From Streptacidiphilus sp. P02-A3a (lineage in GTDB: Bacteria; Actinomycetota; Actinomycetes; Streptomycetales; Streptomycetaceae): a DNA stretch of 64,000 nt. The stretch spans positions 1,745,922 to 1,809,921 of the forward strand of contig NZ_CP048289.1 in the NCBI RefSeq assembly GCF_014084105.1. Reading direction: 5' to 3'. The notes under the pieces are model-generated. The model was not told where the DNA came from and did no database searches. It worked only from the letters and a program-made list of their open reading frames with translations. Shown here one piece after another: positions 20,294-30,472 of this stretch (positions are counted from its first letter, which is position 1; each line of letters opens with the position of its first letter). Position numbers and translations under genes: made by a program.

Positions 20294-20725
20294 ATGACCG
20301 CTGCTGTTCGTCGCGCCCGCGCTGCCGTCTCCGGCCCCCGCTCCGCCCTGGTGCTGTCCGGGATCCTGGCCGGAATGGGGGCGCTGCACTTCGCCGTGCC
20401 GAAGCCGTTCGACGCGCTGGTGCCCAAGGTGCTCCCGGGCAGTCCCCGGGGCTGGACGAAGGCCAGCGGCGCCGCCGAGCTGGCGGTGGCCGCGGCGGTC
20501 GCGCTGCCCGCGACCCGGCGGCTGGGCGGGCTGGCCGCCGCCGGACTGTTCACGGCGGTGTTCCCGGCGAACGTGCAGATGGCCTACGACTGGCGGCAGG
20601 CCTCCCGGGTGAAGCGGGCGATCGCGCTGGGCCGACTGCCGTTGCAGGCCCCGCTGATCGGCTGGGCGCTGGCCGTCCGGGCCGGCGCCGGCGCCTCGGA
20701 CGCCCTGGCCCCGGCAGCCGAGTAG
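20294..20725 (+). CDS. DoxX-like four-helix membrane protein
   Basis: A 143-aa integral membrane protein with about four hydrophobic segments. The features GALHFAVPKPFDALVP, KASGAAELAVAAAVALP, RRLGGLAAAGLFTAVFPANVQMA and PLQAPLIGWALAV match DoxX/MauE-like proteins. The function is unknown. The ATG at 20294 is chosen; a GTG three codons upstream is equally open. Confidence 0.8.
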   Translation: MTAAVRRARAAVSGPRSALVLSGILAGMGALHFAVPKPFDALVPKVLPGSPRGWTKASGAAELAVAAAVALPATRRLGGLAAAGLFTAVFPANVQMAYDWRQASRVKRAIALGRLPLQAPLIGWALAVRAGAGASDALAPAAE

Positions 20726-20833
20726 CGGCCCGGGCGACATCCGGGCGGCGTCCGGCGAAACGGGGTCCGGGCCGCGCCCGGGGGCGTTGGCGGTGGCTCT
20801 GAGCGGCCGGGTGCCCGCTCGTGGGACGATAGT

Positions 20834-20847
20834 CGGGGAACACCCCG
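20834..20847 (+). promoter_or_regulatory. small hairpin upstream of lepA
   Basis: CGGGG-AACA-CCCCG lies 47 bases before the lepA GTG, just after a GACGAT sequence that could serve as a -10. It may lie in the lepA 5' leader. Confidence 0.35.
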
Positions 20848-20893
20848 CGACGACCTCCGCCCTGCTCCTCCACTCGACACCATTGGATCCTGC

Positions 20894-22765
20894 GTGCCCG
20901 CCATCCCCGTCAACGTTCCGGAGCCCAGCCGCACCGACCCGGCGCTGATCCGCAACTTCTGCATCATCGCCCACATCGACCACGGCAAGTCCACGCTTGC
21001 CGACCGGATGCTTCAGATCACCGGTGTGGTCGACCCCCGGATGATGCGCGCGCAGTACCTCGACCGGATGGACATCGAGCGCGAGCGCGGCATCACCATC
21101 AAGTCGCAGGCGGTGCGACTGCCGTGGGCGCCGCTGAGCGGCGACGCGCAGGGCACGACGCACATCCTGAACATGATCGACACCCCCGGCCACGTCGACT
21201 TCACCTACGAGGTGTCCCGGTCGCTGGCGGCCTGCGAGGGCACGCTGCTGGTGGTGGACGCGGCCCAGGGCATCGAGGCGCAGACGCTGGCGAACCTGTA
21301 CCTGGCGCTGGAGAACGACCTCACCATCATCCCGGTGCTCAACAAGATCGACCTCCCGGCCGCGCAGCCGGAGAAGTACTCCGAGGAGCTGGCCCGGATC
21401 ATCGGCTGCGAGCCCGAGGACGTGCTGCTCGCCAGCGCCAAGAGCGGCCTCGGCGTGGAGGCGATCCTGGACGCGGTGGTCCAGCGGGTCCCGGCCCCGG
21501 TCGGCGTCAAGGACGCCCCGGCCCGCGCGATGATCTTCGACTCGGTCTACGACACCTACCGCGGCGTGGTCACCTACGTCCGTGTGGTCGACGGCGAGCT
21601 GACCAAGCGCGAGCGGATCACCATGATGTCCACCGGCGCGGCCCACGAGCTGCTGGAGATCGGTGTCATCTCGCCGGAGCCCAAGGTCGCCGACGGCCTC
21701 GGGGTCGGCGAGGTCGGCTACATCATCACCGGGGTGAAGGACGTCCGGCAGTCCAAGGTCGGTGACACCATCACCTCGCTGCACCACGGCGCGACCGAGG
21801 CGCTGGGCGGCTACAAGGACCCGCTGCCGATGGTCTTCTCCGGCCTGTACCCGCTGGACGGCAGCGACTACCCGCTGCTCCGCGACGCGCTGGACAAGCT
21901 ACAGCTGAACGACGCCGCGCTGGTCTACGAGCCGGAGACCTCGGTCGCCCTGGGCTTCGGCTTCCGCTGCGGCTTCCTCGGGCTGCTGCACCTGGAGATC
22001 ATCCGGGAGCGGCTGGAGCGCGAGTTCAACCTGGACCTGATCTCCACCGCGCCCAACGTGGTCTACCGGGTGGTGATGGAGGACGGCACCGAGATCAGCG
22101 TGACCAACCCCAGCGAGTTCCCCGGCGGCAAGATCAGCGAGGTGTACGAGCCGGTGGTGCGCGGCACCATCCTGGCGCCCAACGAGTTCGTCGGCGCGAT
22201 CATGGAGCTCTGCCAGGGCCGCCGCGGCGCGCTCCAGGGCATGGACTACCTGTCCGAGGACCGGGTGGAGCTGCGCTACACGCTGCCGCTGGCCGAGATC
22301 GTCTTCGACTTCTTCGACATGCTGAAGTCCAAGACCCGCGGCTACGGCTCCTTCGACTACGAGCCGATCGGCGAGCAGTCCGCCGACCTGGTCAAGGTCG
22401 ACATCCTGCTGCACGGCGACGCGGTGGACGCCTTCTCGGCCGTGGTCCACAAGGACAAGGCCTACAACTACGGCGTGATGATGGCCGGGAAGCTCCAGAA
22501 GCTGATCCCGCGCCAGCAGTTCGAGGTGCCGATCCAGGCCGCGATCGGCTCGCGGGTGATCGCCCGCGAGACCGTGCGCGCCATCCGCAAGGACGTCCTC
22601 GCCAAGTGCTACGGCGGTGACATCTCGCGTAAGCGGAAGCTGCTGGAGAAGCAGAAGGAGGGCAAGAAGCGGATGAAGATGGTCGGCCGGGTCGAGGTCC
22701 CGCAGGAGGCCTTCATCGCCGCGCTGTCCACCGACGCCGACGCCCCCGCGGACAAGAAGAAGTAG
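20894..22765 (+). CDS. lepA: elongation factor 4 (back-translocating GTPase)
   Basis: A 623-aa translational GTPase that remodels stalled ribosomes. The G1 motif [10 protein letters not shown]2 [17 protein letters not shown] (G3), NKIDLP (G4) and SAKSG (G5) are all present. EF-G-like domains II, III and V follow. The LepA-specific C-terminal domain has [29 protein letters not shown]. It starts with GTG and ends with a strong terminator. Confidence 0.98.
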   Translation: MPAIPVNVPEPSRTDPALIRNFCIIAHIDHGKSTLADRMLQITGVVDPRMMRAQYLDRMDIERERGITIKSQAVRLPWAPLSGDAQGTTHILNMIDTPGHVDFTYEVSRSLAACEGTLLVVDAAQGIEAQTLANLYLALENDLTIIPVLNKIDLPAAQPEKYSEELARIIGCEPEDVLLASAKSGLGVEAILDAVVQRVPAPVGVKDAPARAMIFDSVYDTYRGVVTYVRVVDGELTKRERITMMSTGAAHELLEIGVISPEPKVADGLGVGEVGYIITGVKDVRQSKVGDTITSLHHGATEALGGYKDPLPMVFSGLYPLDGSDYPLLRDALDKLQLNDAALVYEPETSVALGFGFRCGFLGLLHLEIIRERLEREFNLDLISTAPNVVYRVVMEDGTEISVTNPSEFPGGKISEVYEPVVRGTILAPNEFVGAIMELCQGRRGALQGMDYLSEDRVELRYTLPLAEIVFDFFDMLKSKTRGYGSFDYEPIGEQSADLVKVDILLHGDAVDAFSAVVHKDKAYNYGVMMAGKLQKLIPRQQFEVPIQAAIGSRVIARETVRAIRKDVLAKCYGGDISRKRKLLEKQKEGKKRMKMVGRVEVPQEAFIAALSTDADAPADKKK

Positions 22766-22772
22766 CGCCCGC

Positions 22773-22802
22773 ACCGGGGCGGGGGTCGGCCCCCGCCCCG
22801 GT
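22773..22802 (+). terminator. lepA terminator
   Basis: A perfect 13-bp GC stem (22773-22785 with 22790-22802) encloses the 4-base loop TCGG, starting 8 bases after the stop. Confidence 0.85.
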
Positions 22803-22817
22803 CGCCCGGTGCCGCGG

Positions 22818-23402
22818 TCAGCGGCGCGTCCAGCGCGGGTCGCGGCCGGACAGTGCCAGCGCCCGCTCGAAGGCCGGGGCGTCCGCGGCGACCGGCAGCG
22901 CCTCGGCGAAACCGCCGGGGAACGAGCGGTACATCCCGGCGTACTCCTCGACCAGGCCCAGCGCCGTCTCCGCCACCGAGTCGTCGGGCGCGAACGCCTG
23001 GCCGGTGGCCGCCGCCAGCTCCCAGCCGTGCAGCACCAGCTCCAGCAGGTTCAGCGCGGCGACGGTCGCGGCCGGCATGGACGCGTCGCCCACCTTGAGG
23101 TCCCCGGTCCACGCCGCCGGGTCGGCCCAGGCCGCCAGCGCCAGGTCGAGCCGCGCGGCGTAGTCCTCGGCCCAGTCGGGGGAGGCGGCGAAGTCGCGCC
23201 GCTGCAACTCCTCGGAGACCGTCTCACCCCGGGCGCGCAGCTCGAAGTTGTAGCCGGTCCACAGCACCAGGTGATTGGCCAGGGCCTGGACATTCCATTC
23301 AGCGGCTGGGGTGGGGTCGGTCAGCTGGGCCGGGGTGACCGCGCGGGCGACCCGTGCGGCCTGTGCGGCAGCGGCGGTGAGTTGCGGGAGGATGTTCGTC
23401 AT
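22818..23402 (-). CDS. TIGR03086 family (DinB/mycothiol-dependent fold) protein
   Basis: A 194-aa four-helix-bundle protein related to mycothiol-dependent maleylpyruvate isomerases. Family features are TPAAEWNVQALANHLV near the start and NLLELVLHGWELAAATGQ in the middle, which supply the His ligands of the metal site. A detoxification or thiol-linked role is inferred only from the fold family. It is divergent from the AraC gene across 82 bp, so the regulator may control it. Confidence 0.85.
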   Translation of the reverse strand: MTNILPQLTAAAAQAARVARAVTPAQLTDPTPAAEWNVQALANHLVLWTGYNFELRARGETVSEELQRRDFAASPDWAEDYAARLDLALAAWADPAAWTGDLKVGDASMPAATVAALNLLELVLHGWELAAATGQAFAPDDSVAETALGLVEEYAGMYRSFPGGFAEALPVAADAPAFERALALSGRDPRWTRR

Positions 23403-23484
23403 AGGGCCACGCTAGGAGCCCCGGCTCCGATGGTCTTGAAGAAACGCGACAGCGACCCGACACGAGTGGACACCCAGCGGGACG

Positions 23485-24300
23485 ATGACCGGTACCACGG
23501 ACGACGACGGCAGCGGGCTGGGCCCGCCGCGCGGGGTGCTGCGCCCGTCGGGCACGGGCGGGCTCTTCACGCTCGACCGGGTCCGGCCGACGCCGGAGCT
23601 GGACACGCTGGTGGAGTGCTACTGGAACGTCCGCTGGGACCTGCGCGGCCTGCCCCCGCGCGAACAGCAGGTGCTCGCGCATCCGCAGCTGCACCTGGTC
23701 TTCGAGCAGCCCGAGGCCAGGGTGTACGGGGTCGACCGGGGCCTGTTCGTCCGGCGGCTGGAGGGCCGGGGACAGGTACTCGGGATCAAGTTCCGACCCG
23801 GCGGCTTCCGCCCGTTCTGGGGCGGCCCGGTACAGGAGCTGGCGGACCGGGTGCTGCCCGCCGCCGAGGTCTTCGGGGAGGCCGTCGCCGGGACGAACCG
23901 CGGGATCCTGGCCCTGGACAGCCTCCCGGGGATGGCCGCGCTCGCCGACGCCTTCCTGCTGGCCCGGCGGCCCGCGGCCGACCCCAGGGTGGCCGAGGTC
24001 ACCGCCATGGTCGACCTGGCCGCCGCCGACCACGGCATCGTCCGGGTCGAGCAGCTCGCCGCGCGCTGCGAGGTCTCGGTGCGCACCCTGCAGCGGCTGT
24101 TCGCCGAGTACGTCGGGGTCGGCCCGAAGTGGGTGCTGCGCCGGTTCCGGTTGCAGCAGGCCGCGCTGCTCGCGGACGCCGGTGCGGTGGACTGGCCGCT
24201 GCTCGCCGCCGAACTCGGCTACGCCGACCAGGCCCATCTCAGCCGTGACTTCACCGCCGTGGTGGGCCGGCCGCCGACCCGCTACACCGCAGGCCACTGA
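23485..24300 (+). CDS. AraC family transcriptional regulator
   Basis: A 271-aa regulator. The N-terminal sensor domain (about 25-150, with VLAHPQLHLVFE and GIKFRPGGFRPFWG) resembles the DUF6597 domain. The C-terminal AraC DNA-binding domain has two helix-turn-helices: GIVRVEQLAARCEVSVRTLQRLFAEYVGVGPKWVLRRFRLQQA, then LAAELGYADQAHLSRDFTAVVGRPPTRY. Its divergent neighbour (TIGR03086) is the most likely target. Confidence 0.9.
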   Translation: MTGTTDDDGSGLGPPRGVLRPSGTGGLFTLDRVRPTPELDTLVECYWNVRWDLRGLPPREQQVLAHPQLHLVFEQPEARVYGVDRGLFVRRLEGRGQVLGIKFRPGGFRPFWGGPVQELADRVLPAAEVFGEAVAGTNRGILALDSLPGMAALADAFLLARRPAADPRVAEVTAMVDLAAADHGIVRVEQLAARCEVSVRTLQRLFAEYVGVGPKWVLRRFRLQQAALLADAGAVDWPLLAAELGYADQAHLSRDFTAVVGRPPTRYTAGH

Positions 24301-24311
24301 CTCCGAAAATG

Positions 24312-24356
24312 ACTGATCGTCACCCACCGCCGGGGAGGCGGTGGATGACGATCAGT
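24312..24356. terminator. strong bidirectional terminator
   Basis: An outer 11-bp stem ACTGATCGTCA/TGACGATCAGT (24312-24322 with 24346-24356) and an inner 8-bp stem CCACCGCC/GGCGGTGG are separated by a single mismatch. It separates the convergent AraC and ABC transporter genes. Confidence 0.88.
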
Positions 24357-24366
24357 GGGGACGGGC

Positions 24367-26337
24367 TCAGTCGACCTCGGCCACCGCCTGCGAGAACTGC
24401 GCGGAGTACAGCCGGGCGTAGGCCCCGTCCGCCTCCAACAGCTCGCTGTGGCTGCCCTGTTCGACGATCGCGCCGTTCTCCATCACCAGGATGGTGTCGG
24501 CGTCGCGGATCGTCGACAGCCGGTGGGCGATGACGAACGCGGTGCGGCCGGTGCGCAGTTTGGCCATCGCGCGCTGGATCAGCACCTCGGTCCGGGTGTC
24601 GACGGAACTGGTGGCCTCGTCCAGGACCAGGATCGACGGCTCGGCCAGGAACGCCCGGGCGATGGTGATCAGCTGCTTCTCGCCCGCGCTGACGTTGGTG
24701 CCCTCGTCGTCTATCAGCGTGTCGTAGCCCTCGGGCAGGGTCCGCACGAAGCGGTCGACGTGGGCCGCCCTGGCGGCGGCCACCACCTCGTCACGGGTCG
24801 CGCCCGCGCGGCCGTAGGCGATGTTGTCCGCGATGGAGCCGCCGAACAGCCAGGTGTCCTGCAACACCATGCCGATGCCGGAGCGCAGTTCCTCACGCGA
24901 CATGGCGGCGATGTCCACCCCGTCCAGGGTGATCCGGCCGCCGGTGACCTCGTAGAACCGCATCAGCAGGTTGACCAGGGTGGTCTTGCCCGCGCCGGTG
25001 GGGCCGACGATGGCCACGGTGTGGCCGGGCTCGGCGGTCAGCGACAGGTCCTCGATCAGCGGCTTGGCCGGCTCGTAGCGGAAGGCCACGTGCTCGAAGG
25101 CGACCCGGCCGCGAAGCGCCTCCGGGCGCGACGGGAGGGCCGGATCGGGCTCCTGCTCGGGGGCGTCCAGGAGTTCGAAGACCCGCTCGGCCGAGGCGAC
25201 GCCCGACTGCACCAGGTTGGACATGCTGGCGACCTGTGTCAGCGGCTGGCTGAACTGCCGCGAGTACTGGATGAACGCCTGCACGTCACCGATCGACAGC
25301 GCGCCGGAGGCCACCCGCAGCCCGCCGACGACCGCCACCAGCACGTAGTTGATGTTGCCGATGAACATCATGCAGGGCTGGATCAGGCCGGAGACGAACT
25401 GCGCCTTGAAGCTGGAGGCGTACAGCTTCTCGTTCTGCTCGCGGAACAGCTCCGCGGACTCCTCGGCCCGCCCGAAGACCTTGACCAGGGCGTGCCCGCT
25501 GTACATCTCCTCGATGTGCGAGTTGAGCTTGCCGGTGGTCTTCCACTGGGCGACGAACTCCGGCTGCGCGCGCTTGCCGACCTTGGTGGCGACGATCACC
25601 GAGGCCGGGACGCTGATCAGGGCGATCAGCGCGAGCAGCCAGGAGATGTAGAACATCATGGTGAGCACGCCGACGATGGTCAGCAGCGAGGTCAGGATCT
25701 GGCTCAGCGTCTGCTGCAGGGTCTGCCCGATGTTGTCGATGTCGTTGGTGACCCGGCTCAGCACCTCGCCGCGCGGCTGCTGGTCGAAGTAGCTCAGCGG
25801 CAGCTTGGCTATCTTGTTCTCGACGTCGGTCCGCAGCCGCTGGACGGCGCGTTGCAGCGACCGGTTCATCAGCCGGGCCTGGACGATGCCGCAGAGCCCC
25901 GCCAGCAGGTAGATGCCGAGCACCCACAGCAGCACGCTGCCGACGGAGTTGAAGTCGATGCCGTGGCCGGGGTGGAGGTCCTTCATGGCGGCCAGGAGGT
26001 CGGCCTCCTTGCCCGCGCCGGTGGCGCGCAGGTGGGCGACCGCCTCGGCCTGGGTGCTGCCCAGCGGCAGCTTCTTGCCGAAGACCCCGGCCAGGATCAG
26101 GTCGGTGGCGTGGCCGAGGATCTTCGGCCCGACCACCGACAGGGTGACGCTGCACAGCGCCAGCAGCACGGCGATGCTCAGCAGTGCGCGCTCCGGGCGG
26201 AGCAGGCCGAGCACCCGCTTGCCGGAGGCCTTGAAGTTCATCGACTTCTCGACCGGGCCACCGGCCATCATCCGGCCGGGGCCCGGCATCGGTCGCGGGC
26301 CGCGACGCTTGGCCGCCGCTTCCTCTTCGGAGCTCAT
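24367..26337 (-). CDS. ABC exporter half-transporter (canonical ATPase site partner)
   Basis: A 656-aa ABCB-type permease-ATPase. A basic cytosolic tail of about 50 residues precedes six membrane helices and an NBD with Walker [11 protein letters not shown], signature NVSAGEKQ and Walker [13 protein letters not shown]. The catalytic Glu is present in this subunit. The ATG overlaps the stop of the upstream transporter gene by 4 nt (ATGA), so the two halves are made together and probably form a heterodimer. The cargo (drug, lipid or peptide) is unknown. Confidence 0.93.
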   Translation of the reverse strand: MSSEEEAAAKRRGPRPMPGPGRMMAGGPVEKSMNFKASGKRVLGLLRPERALLSIAVLLALCSVTLSVVGPKILGHATDLILAGVFGKKLPLGSTQAEAVAHLRATGAGKEADLLAAMKDLHPGHGIDFNSVGSVLLWVLGIYLLAGLCGIVQARLMNRSLQRAVQRLRTDVENKIAKLPLSYFDQQPRGEVLSRVTNDIDNIGQTLQQTLSQILTSLLTIVGVLTMMFYISWLLALIALISVPASVIVATKVGKRAQPEFVAQWKTTGKLNSHIEEMYSGHALVKVFGRAEESAELFREQNEKLYASSFKAQFVSGLIQPCMMFIGNINYVLVAVVGGLRVASGALSIGDVQAFIQYSRQFSQPLTQVASMSNLVQSGVASAERVFELLDAPEQEPDPALPSRPEALRGRVAFEHVAFRYEPAKPLIEDLSLTAEPGHTVAIVGPTGAGKTTLVNLLMRFYEVTGGRITLDGVDIAAMSREELRSGIGMVLQDTWLFGGSIADNIAYGRAGATRDEVVAAARAAHVDRFVRTLPEGYDTLIDDEGTNVSAGEKQLITIARAFLAEPSILVLDEATSSVDTRTEVLIQRAMAKLRTGRTAFVIAHRLSTIRDADTILVMENGAIVEQGSHSELLEADGAYARLYSAQFSQAVAEVD

Positions 26338-28067
26338 GCCGCCTCCGCCTCGGTCAGCTGGGACAGGACGATCTCGCGGTAGGTCTCGTTGGTGTCCATC
26401 AACTCGTGGTGGGTTCCGGTGCCGACGACGGAGCCCTCGTCCAGGACGATGATCCGGTCGGCGTCGCGAATGGTGCTGACCCGCTGGGCGACGATGACGA
26501 CGGTGGCCTCGGCGGTCTCGTGGGCGAGGGCCGCGCGCAGCCGGGCGTCGGTGGCGTAGTCCAGGGCGGAGAAGGAGTCGTCGAACAGGTAGATCTCCGG
26601 TCGGCGGACCAGTACCCGGGCGATGGCCAGGCGCTGGCGCTGGCCGCCGGAGACGTTGGTGCCGCCCTGGGCGATCGGGGCGTCCAGGCCCTCCGGCAGC
26701 TTCTCCACGAAGTCCTTGGCCTGCGCGGTCTCCAGCGCGGCCCAGAGGTCCTCGTCGGTGGCGTCCGGGTTGCCGTAGCGCAGGTTGCTGGCGACGGTGC
26801 CGCTGAACAGGTAGGGCTTCTGCGGCACCAGCCCGACCGTGCGGGCGAGCAGCACCGGGTCGAGGTCGCGCACGTCCACGCCGTCGACCAGCACGCTGCC
26901 GTCGGTGGCGTCGGAGAGCCGGGGGATCAGCGTCAGCAGCGTGGTCTTGCCGGAGCCGGTGCTGCCGATGATCGCGGTGGTCTCGCCGGGGCGGGCGTCG
27001 ATGCTGACGTCGCGCAGCACCGCCGACTCGGCTCCGGGGTAGCGGAACTCCGCGCCGCGCAGTTCCAGGTAGCCGCTGCGCTTGAGCTCGCGGACAGGGG
27101 CCAGCGGCGGGACGACGGTGCTCTCGGTGTCCAGCACCTCCTGGATCCGCTCGGCGCAGACCTCGGCCCGGGGCACCATCATGAACATGAAGGTGGCCAT
27201 CATCACCGACATCAGGATCTGCATCAGGTAGCTGAGGAACGCGGTCAGCGCGCCGATCTGCATACCGCCGCTGTTGATCCGGTACGAGCCGAACCACAGC
27301 ACGGCCACGCTGGAGACGTTGACGATCATCATCACCAGCGGGAACATCAGCGCCAGCAGCTTGCCGACGCGGATCGCGTTGTCGGTGAGCTCCGCGTTGG
27401 CCTCGGCGAAGCGCTCGCGCTCGTGGGTGTCCTTGACGAACGCCCGGATCACCCGCAGGCCGGTGATCTGCTCGCGCAGGATCCGGTTGATGCCGTCGAT
27501 CCGCACCTGCATGGAGCGGAACAGCGGGCGCAGCCGACTGACGATCAGGCCGATCACTACGGCCAGCACCGGCACGATCGCGACCAGCAGCGAGGACAGC
27601 GGCACGTCCTGGTTGAGCGCCATGATGATGCCGCCGACGCACATGATCGGCGCGGAGACCATCAGCGTGAAGGTCATCAGCACCAGCATCTGCACCTGCT
27701 GCACGTCGTTGGTGCTGCGGGTGATCAGCGAGGGCGCGCCGAAGTGGCCCACCTCGCGCGCGGAGAAGGACTGCACCCGGTTGAACACCGAGGCGCGGAC
27801 GTCGCGTCCGAGCGCCATGGCGGTGCGTGCGCCGAAGAACACCGCGCCGATGGCGCACGCGACCTGGGCCACCGTGACCGCGAGCATGATCCCGCCGGTC
27901 TGCAGGATGTAGCTGGTGTCACCCTTGACCACGCCGCTGTCGATGATGTCGGCGTTGAGCGTGGGCAGGTAGAGGGTGGCTATGGTCTGGATCAGCTGCA
28001 ACAGCACCAGGTAGGTAATCGGCCTGGTGTAGGGGCCGAGGTGGGCCCGCAGGAGTCGGATCAGCAC
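26334..28067 (-). CDS. ABC exporter half-transporter (degenerate ATPase site partner)
   Basis: A 577-aa ABCB-type protein with six membrane helices and an NBD showing Walker [11 protein letters not shown] and signature NVSGGQRQ. The Walker B is [12 protein letters not shown]: Asp replaces the catalytic Glu, as in the degenerate-site subunits of heterodimeric exporters such as TM287/288 and BmrC/D. It is the first gene of the pair and overlaps its partner by 4 nt. Confidence 0.93.
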   Translation of the reverse strand: MLIRLLRAHLGPYTRPITYLVLLQLIQTIATLYLPTLNADIIDSGVVKGDTSYILQTGGIMLAVTVAQVACAIGAVFFGARTAMALGRDVRASVFNRVQSFSAREVGHFGAPSLITRSTNDVQQVQMLVLMTFTLMVSAPIMCVGGIIMALNQDVPLSSLLVAIVPVLAVVIGLIVSRLRPLFRSMQVRIDGINRILREQITGLRVIRAFVKDTHERERFAEANAELTDNAIRVGKLLALMFPLVMMIVNVSSVAVLWFGSYRINSGGMQIGALTAFLSYLMQILMSVMMATFMFMMVPRAEVCAERIQEVLDTESTVVPPLAPVRELKRSGYLELRGAEFRYPGAESAVLRDVSIDARPGETTAIIGSTGSGKTTLLTLIPRLSDATDGSVLVDGVDVRDLDPVLLARTVGLVPQKPYLFSGTVASNLRYGNPDATDEDLWAALETAQAKDFVEKLPEGLDAPIAQGGTNVSGGQRQRLAIARVLVRRPEIYLFDDSFSALDYATDARLRAALAHETAEATVVIVAQRVSTIRDADRIIVLDEGSVVGTGTHHELMDTNETYREIVLSQLTEAEAA

Positions 28068-28470
28068 ACGGTTCTCTCAGGTGGTCGAGGTGGGCGAGGT
28101 GATGGTCGGCCGGTCATCGCCGCCGGCCGGGCGGGTGTCCGCGCCGGTTCCGGCGGCGGGCGAGGGAGTCCTGCCAGGGGAGGCCATCGTCGCGGCGTGT
28201 CCCGCCGTTACTTCTGCGTACGATGCACGTGGTTTCTGTGCGGCCCGGGAGGGCGTAGGTTTCGACTGGAGTCATCGTAGGTTGCTTACTTGCCGACCGG
28301 CAAGCTATTTCGTGGCAGCCCTCGCCGGTCGGCGGCGGTGTATCGCCCGGCAGCTCGCCCTCCGAGCCTCTTACGTGTCGGGGCCAGACGTTCTACCCTG
28401 ATCGTTGCCCCGTAGTTACTCGTGAGTTAACAACCGTCTCGGCCCGGTAGCTGGGCCTCCGGAGGTACCC
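28068..28470. promoter_or_regulatory. divergent ABC / acyl-CoA synthetase intergenic region with two palindromes
   Basis: This 403-bp gene-free region separates divergent genes. The first half is GC-rich and featureless to me. A perfect palindrome CTTGCC-GACC-GGCAAG (28289-28304) within TTA...CTA resembles a TetR-family operator. A second site, ACTC-GT-GAGT (about 28418-28427, flanked by GTT and TAAC), lies 44 bp before the synthetase start. No regulator gene is adjacent. Confidence 0.55.
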
Positions 28471-30417
28471 GTGAGTCCCACTGCCCACAGCACGGCCACG
28501 CACAGTGCGAACGCCACCGCCACCCCGTCCACCCCGATGGTCGTCGACCGTCCGCACTCGGTCGCGCAGATGTTCGCCGCCCGGGTCGCCGAGACCCCCG
28601 CCCGCGAGGCCTACCGCTACCCCGTCCCGGTGGACGAGCACGCCGCCGACGGTGCGCCCGGCGCGGAGCAGTGGCGCTCGATGAGCTGGGGCCAGGCCGC
28701 GGAGCGGGTCTACGCCATCGCGGCCGGGATGATGGCGCTGGGCGTCCGGCCGGAGGAACGGGTCGCCGTCTCCTGCTCGACCCGGATCGAGTGGATCCTG
28801 GCCGACCTCGGCATCATGTGCGCGGGCGCGGCGGTCACCGCCGTCTACCCCAGCACCAACGCCGACGAGACCGCCTACATCCTGGAGGACTCCGGCAGCC
28901 GGGGCGCGGTGGTCGAGGACGCCAAGCAGCTGCGGAAGGTCCTCGGCGAGTGCGGGCAGCTGCCCGAGCTGGCGTTCCTGGTCACCGTGGACGGCAGCAA
29001 GCCGGAGCAGCCGCACCCGGGGGTCGAGGTGCTCTCGCTGACCGAGCTGGAGGAGCGCGGCGCGGCCTACCTCAAGGAGCACCCGGACGCGGTCGCCGGA
29101 GCCATCGCCGCGATCGACCGCGACCAGCTGGCCACGCTGATCTACACCTCCGGCACCACCGGCCGCCCCAAGGGCGTCCGGCTGGCGCACGACTGCTGGT
29201 CCTACCAGGCCACCGCGCAGGCCAGCGGCGGCCTGCTGACCCCGGACGACGTGCAGTACCTGTGGCTGCCGCTGTCGCACGTCTTCGGCAAGACGCTGAC
29301 CTCCGGGCAGATCCGGCTCGGCTCGGTCACCGCCGTCGACGGCCGGGTGGACCGCATCATCCACAACCTGCCGGTGGTCAACCCCACCTACATGGCCGCC
29401 GCGCCGCGGGTGTTCGAGAAGGTCTACAACGGCATCGCGGCCAAGGCCCGGGCCGAGGGCGGGGCCAAGTACAAGATCTTCCTGTGGGCCGCCAAGGTCG
29501 CCCGCGACTACGCCCGCACCGGCCAGGAGTCGCTGGTCGCCACCGGCGTCCGGAAGATCCCGCTCGGCCTCAGGGCGCAGCACGCGATCGCCGACAAGCT
29601 GGTCTACGCGAAGATCCGCGCGGCCTTCGGCGGCCGGATGCGCGCCTGCGTCTCCGGCAGCGCCGCGCTCGCGCCGGAGATCGGCTTCTTCTTCTCCGGG
29701 GCAGGGGTGCACATCCTGGAGGGCTACGGCATGACCGAGAGCAGCGCCGGGTCCACGGTCAACCCGGGCGAGGACTACCGGGTCGGCACCGTCGGTACCC
29801 CGCTGCCCGGATCCGAGGTGCGGATCGCCGAGGACGGCGAGATCCTGCTGCGCAGCCCGGGGGTGATGCGCGGCTACCACAACCAGCCGGAGAAGACCGC
29901 CGAGGTGCTGGAGAGCGACGGCTGGTTCCACACCGGCGACATCGGCGAGATCGACAAGGACGGCTTCGTCCGGATCACCGACCGCAAGAAGGACATGTTC
30001 AAGACCTCCGGCGGCAAGTACGTCGCCCCCAGCGAGGTCGAGGGCCGGTTCAAGGCGGTCTGCCCGTTCGTCAGCAACATCCTGGTCATCGGTGCCAGCC
30101 GGAACTTCTGTACCGCGCTGATCACCCTGGACGAGCCCGCGATCATGCAGTGGGCCGCCAGTCACGGCCAGGGCGGCCGGTCCTACGCCGAGGTCTGCGC
30201 CTCGGCCGAGGTGCACGAGCTGGTGGACGGCTTCGTCCAGCGGCTCAACGGCGACCTGCAGCGCTGGCAGACGATCAAGAAGTTCACCGTGCTGCCGCGC
30301 GACCTCGACATCGAGCACGGCGAGCTGACGCCCAGCCTCAAGGTGAAGCGGCCGGTGGTGGAGCGGGAGAACGCCGCCGCGATCGAGAAGATGTACGCCG
30401 GCACCGTCGAGGCGTAG
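28471..30417 (+). CDS. long-chain acyl-CoA synthetase (FadD15-like)
   Basis: A 648-aa AMP-forming ligase that activates fatty acids with ATP and CoA. The P-loop LIYTSGTTGRPKGV, the A5 motif EGYGMTESS, GWFHTGDIGEIDKDGFVRITDRKKDMFKTSGGKYV and the C-terminal lid are present. The GTG start has GGAGG eight bases upstream. The palindromes in the promoter fit lipid-responsive repression, but this is an inference. Confidence 0.92.
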   Translation: MSPTAHSTATHSANATATPSTPMVVDRPHSVAQMFAARVAETPAREAYRYPVPVDEHAADGAPGAEQWRSMSWGQAAERVYAIAAGMMALGVRPEERVAVSCSTRIEWILADLGIMCAGAAVTAVYPSTNADETAYILEDSGSRGAVVEDAKQLRKVLGECGQLPELAFLVTVDGSKPEQPHPGVEVLSLTELEERGAAYLKEHPDAVAGAIAAIDRDQLATLIYTSGTTGRPKGVRLAHDCWSYQATAQASGGLLTPDDVQYLWLPLSHVFGKTLTSGQIRLGSVTAVDGRVDRIIHNLPVVNPTYMAAAPRVFEKVYNGIAAKARAEGGAKYKIFLWAAKVARDYARTGQESLVATGVRKIPLGLRAQHAIADKLVYAKIRAAFGGRMRACVSGSAALAPEIGFFFSGAGVHILEGYGMTESSAGSTVNPGEDYRVGTVGTPLPGSEVRIAEDGEILLRSPGVMRGYHNQPEKTAEVLESDGWFHTGDIGEIDKDGFVRITDRKKDMFKTSGGKYVAPSEVEGRFKAVCPFVSNILVIGASRNFCTALITLDEPAIMQWAASHGQGGRSYAEVCASAEVHELVDGFVQRLNGDLQRWQTIKKFTVLPRDLDIEHGELTPSLKVKRPVVERENAAAIEKMYAGTVEA

Positions 30418-30472
30418 CCCCCGGTCCGGCGGCCGGTCCCGGCGCCCGGCCCGATGCCGGACAATGGGAGGC

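Noticed and set aside
24355..28280. Long plus-strand frames across the ABC transporter genes
   Set aside because: Translations are low-complexity with no domains; the minus strand encodes clear ABC signatures.
30464..30472. hemW start at 30464
   Set aside because: Homologues start at MPSALPDG (30473); kept as an alternative only.
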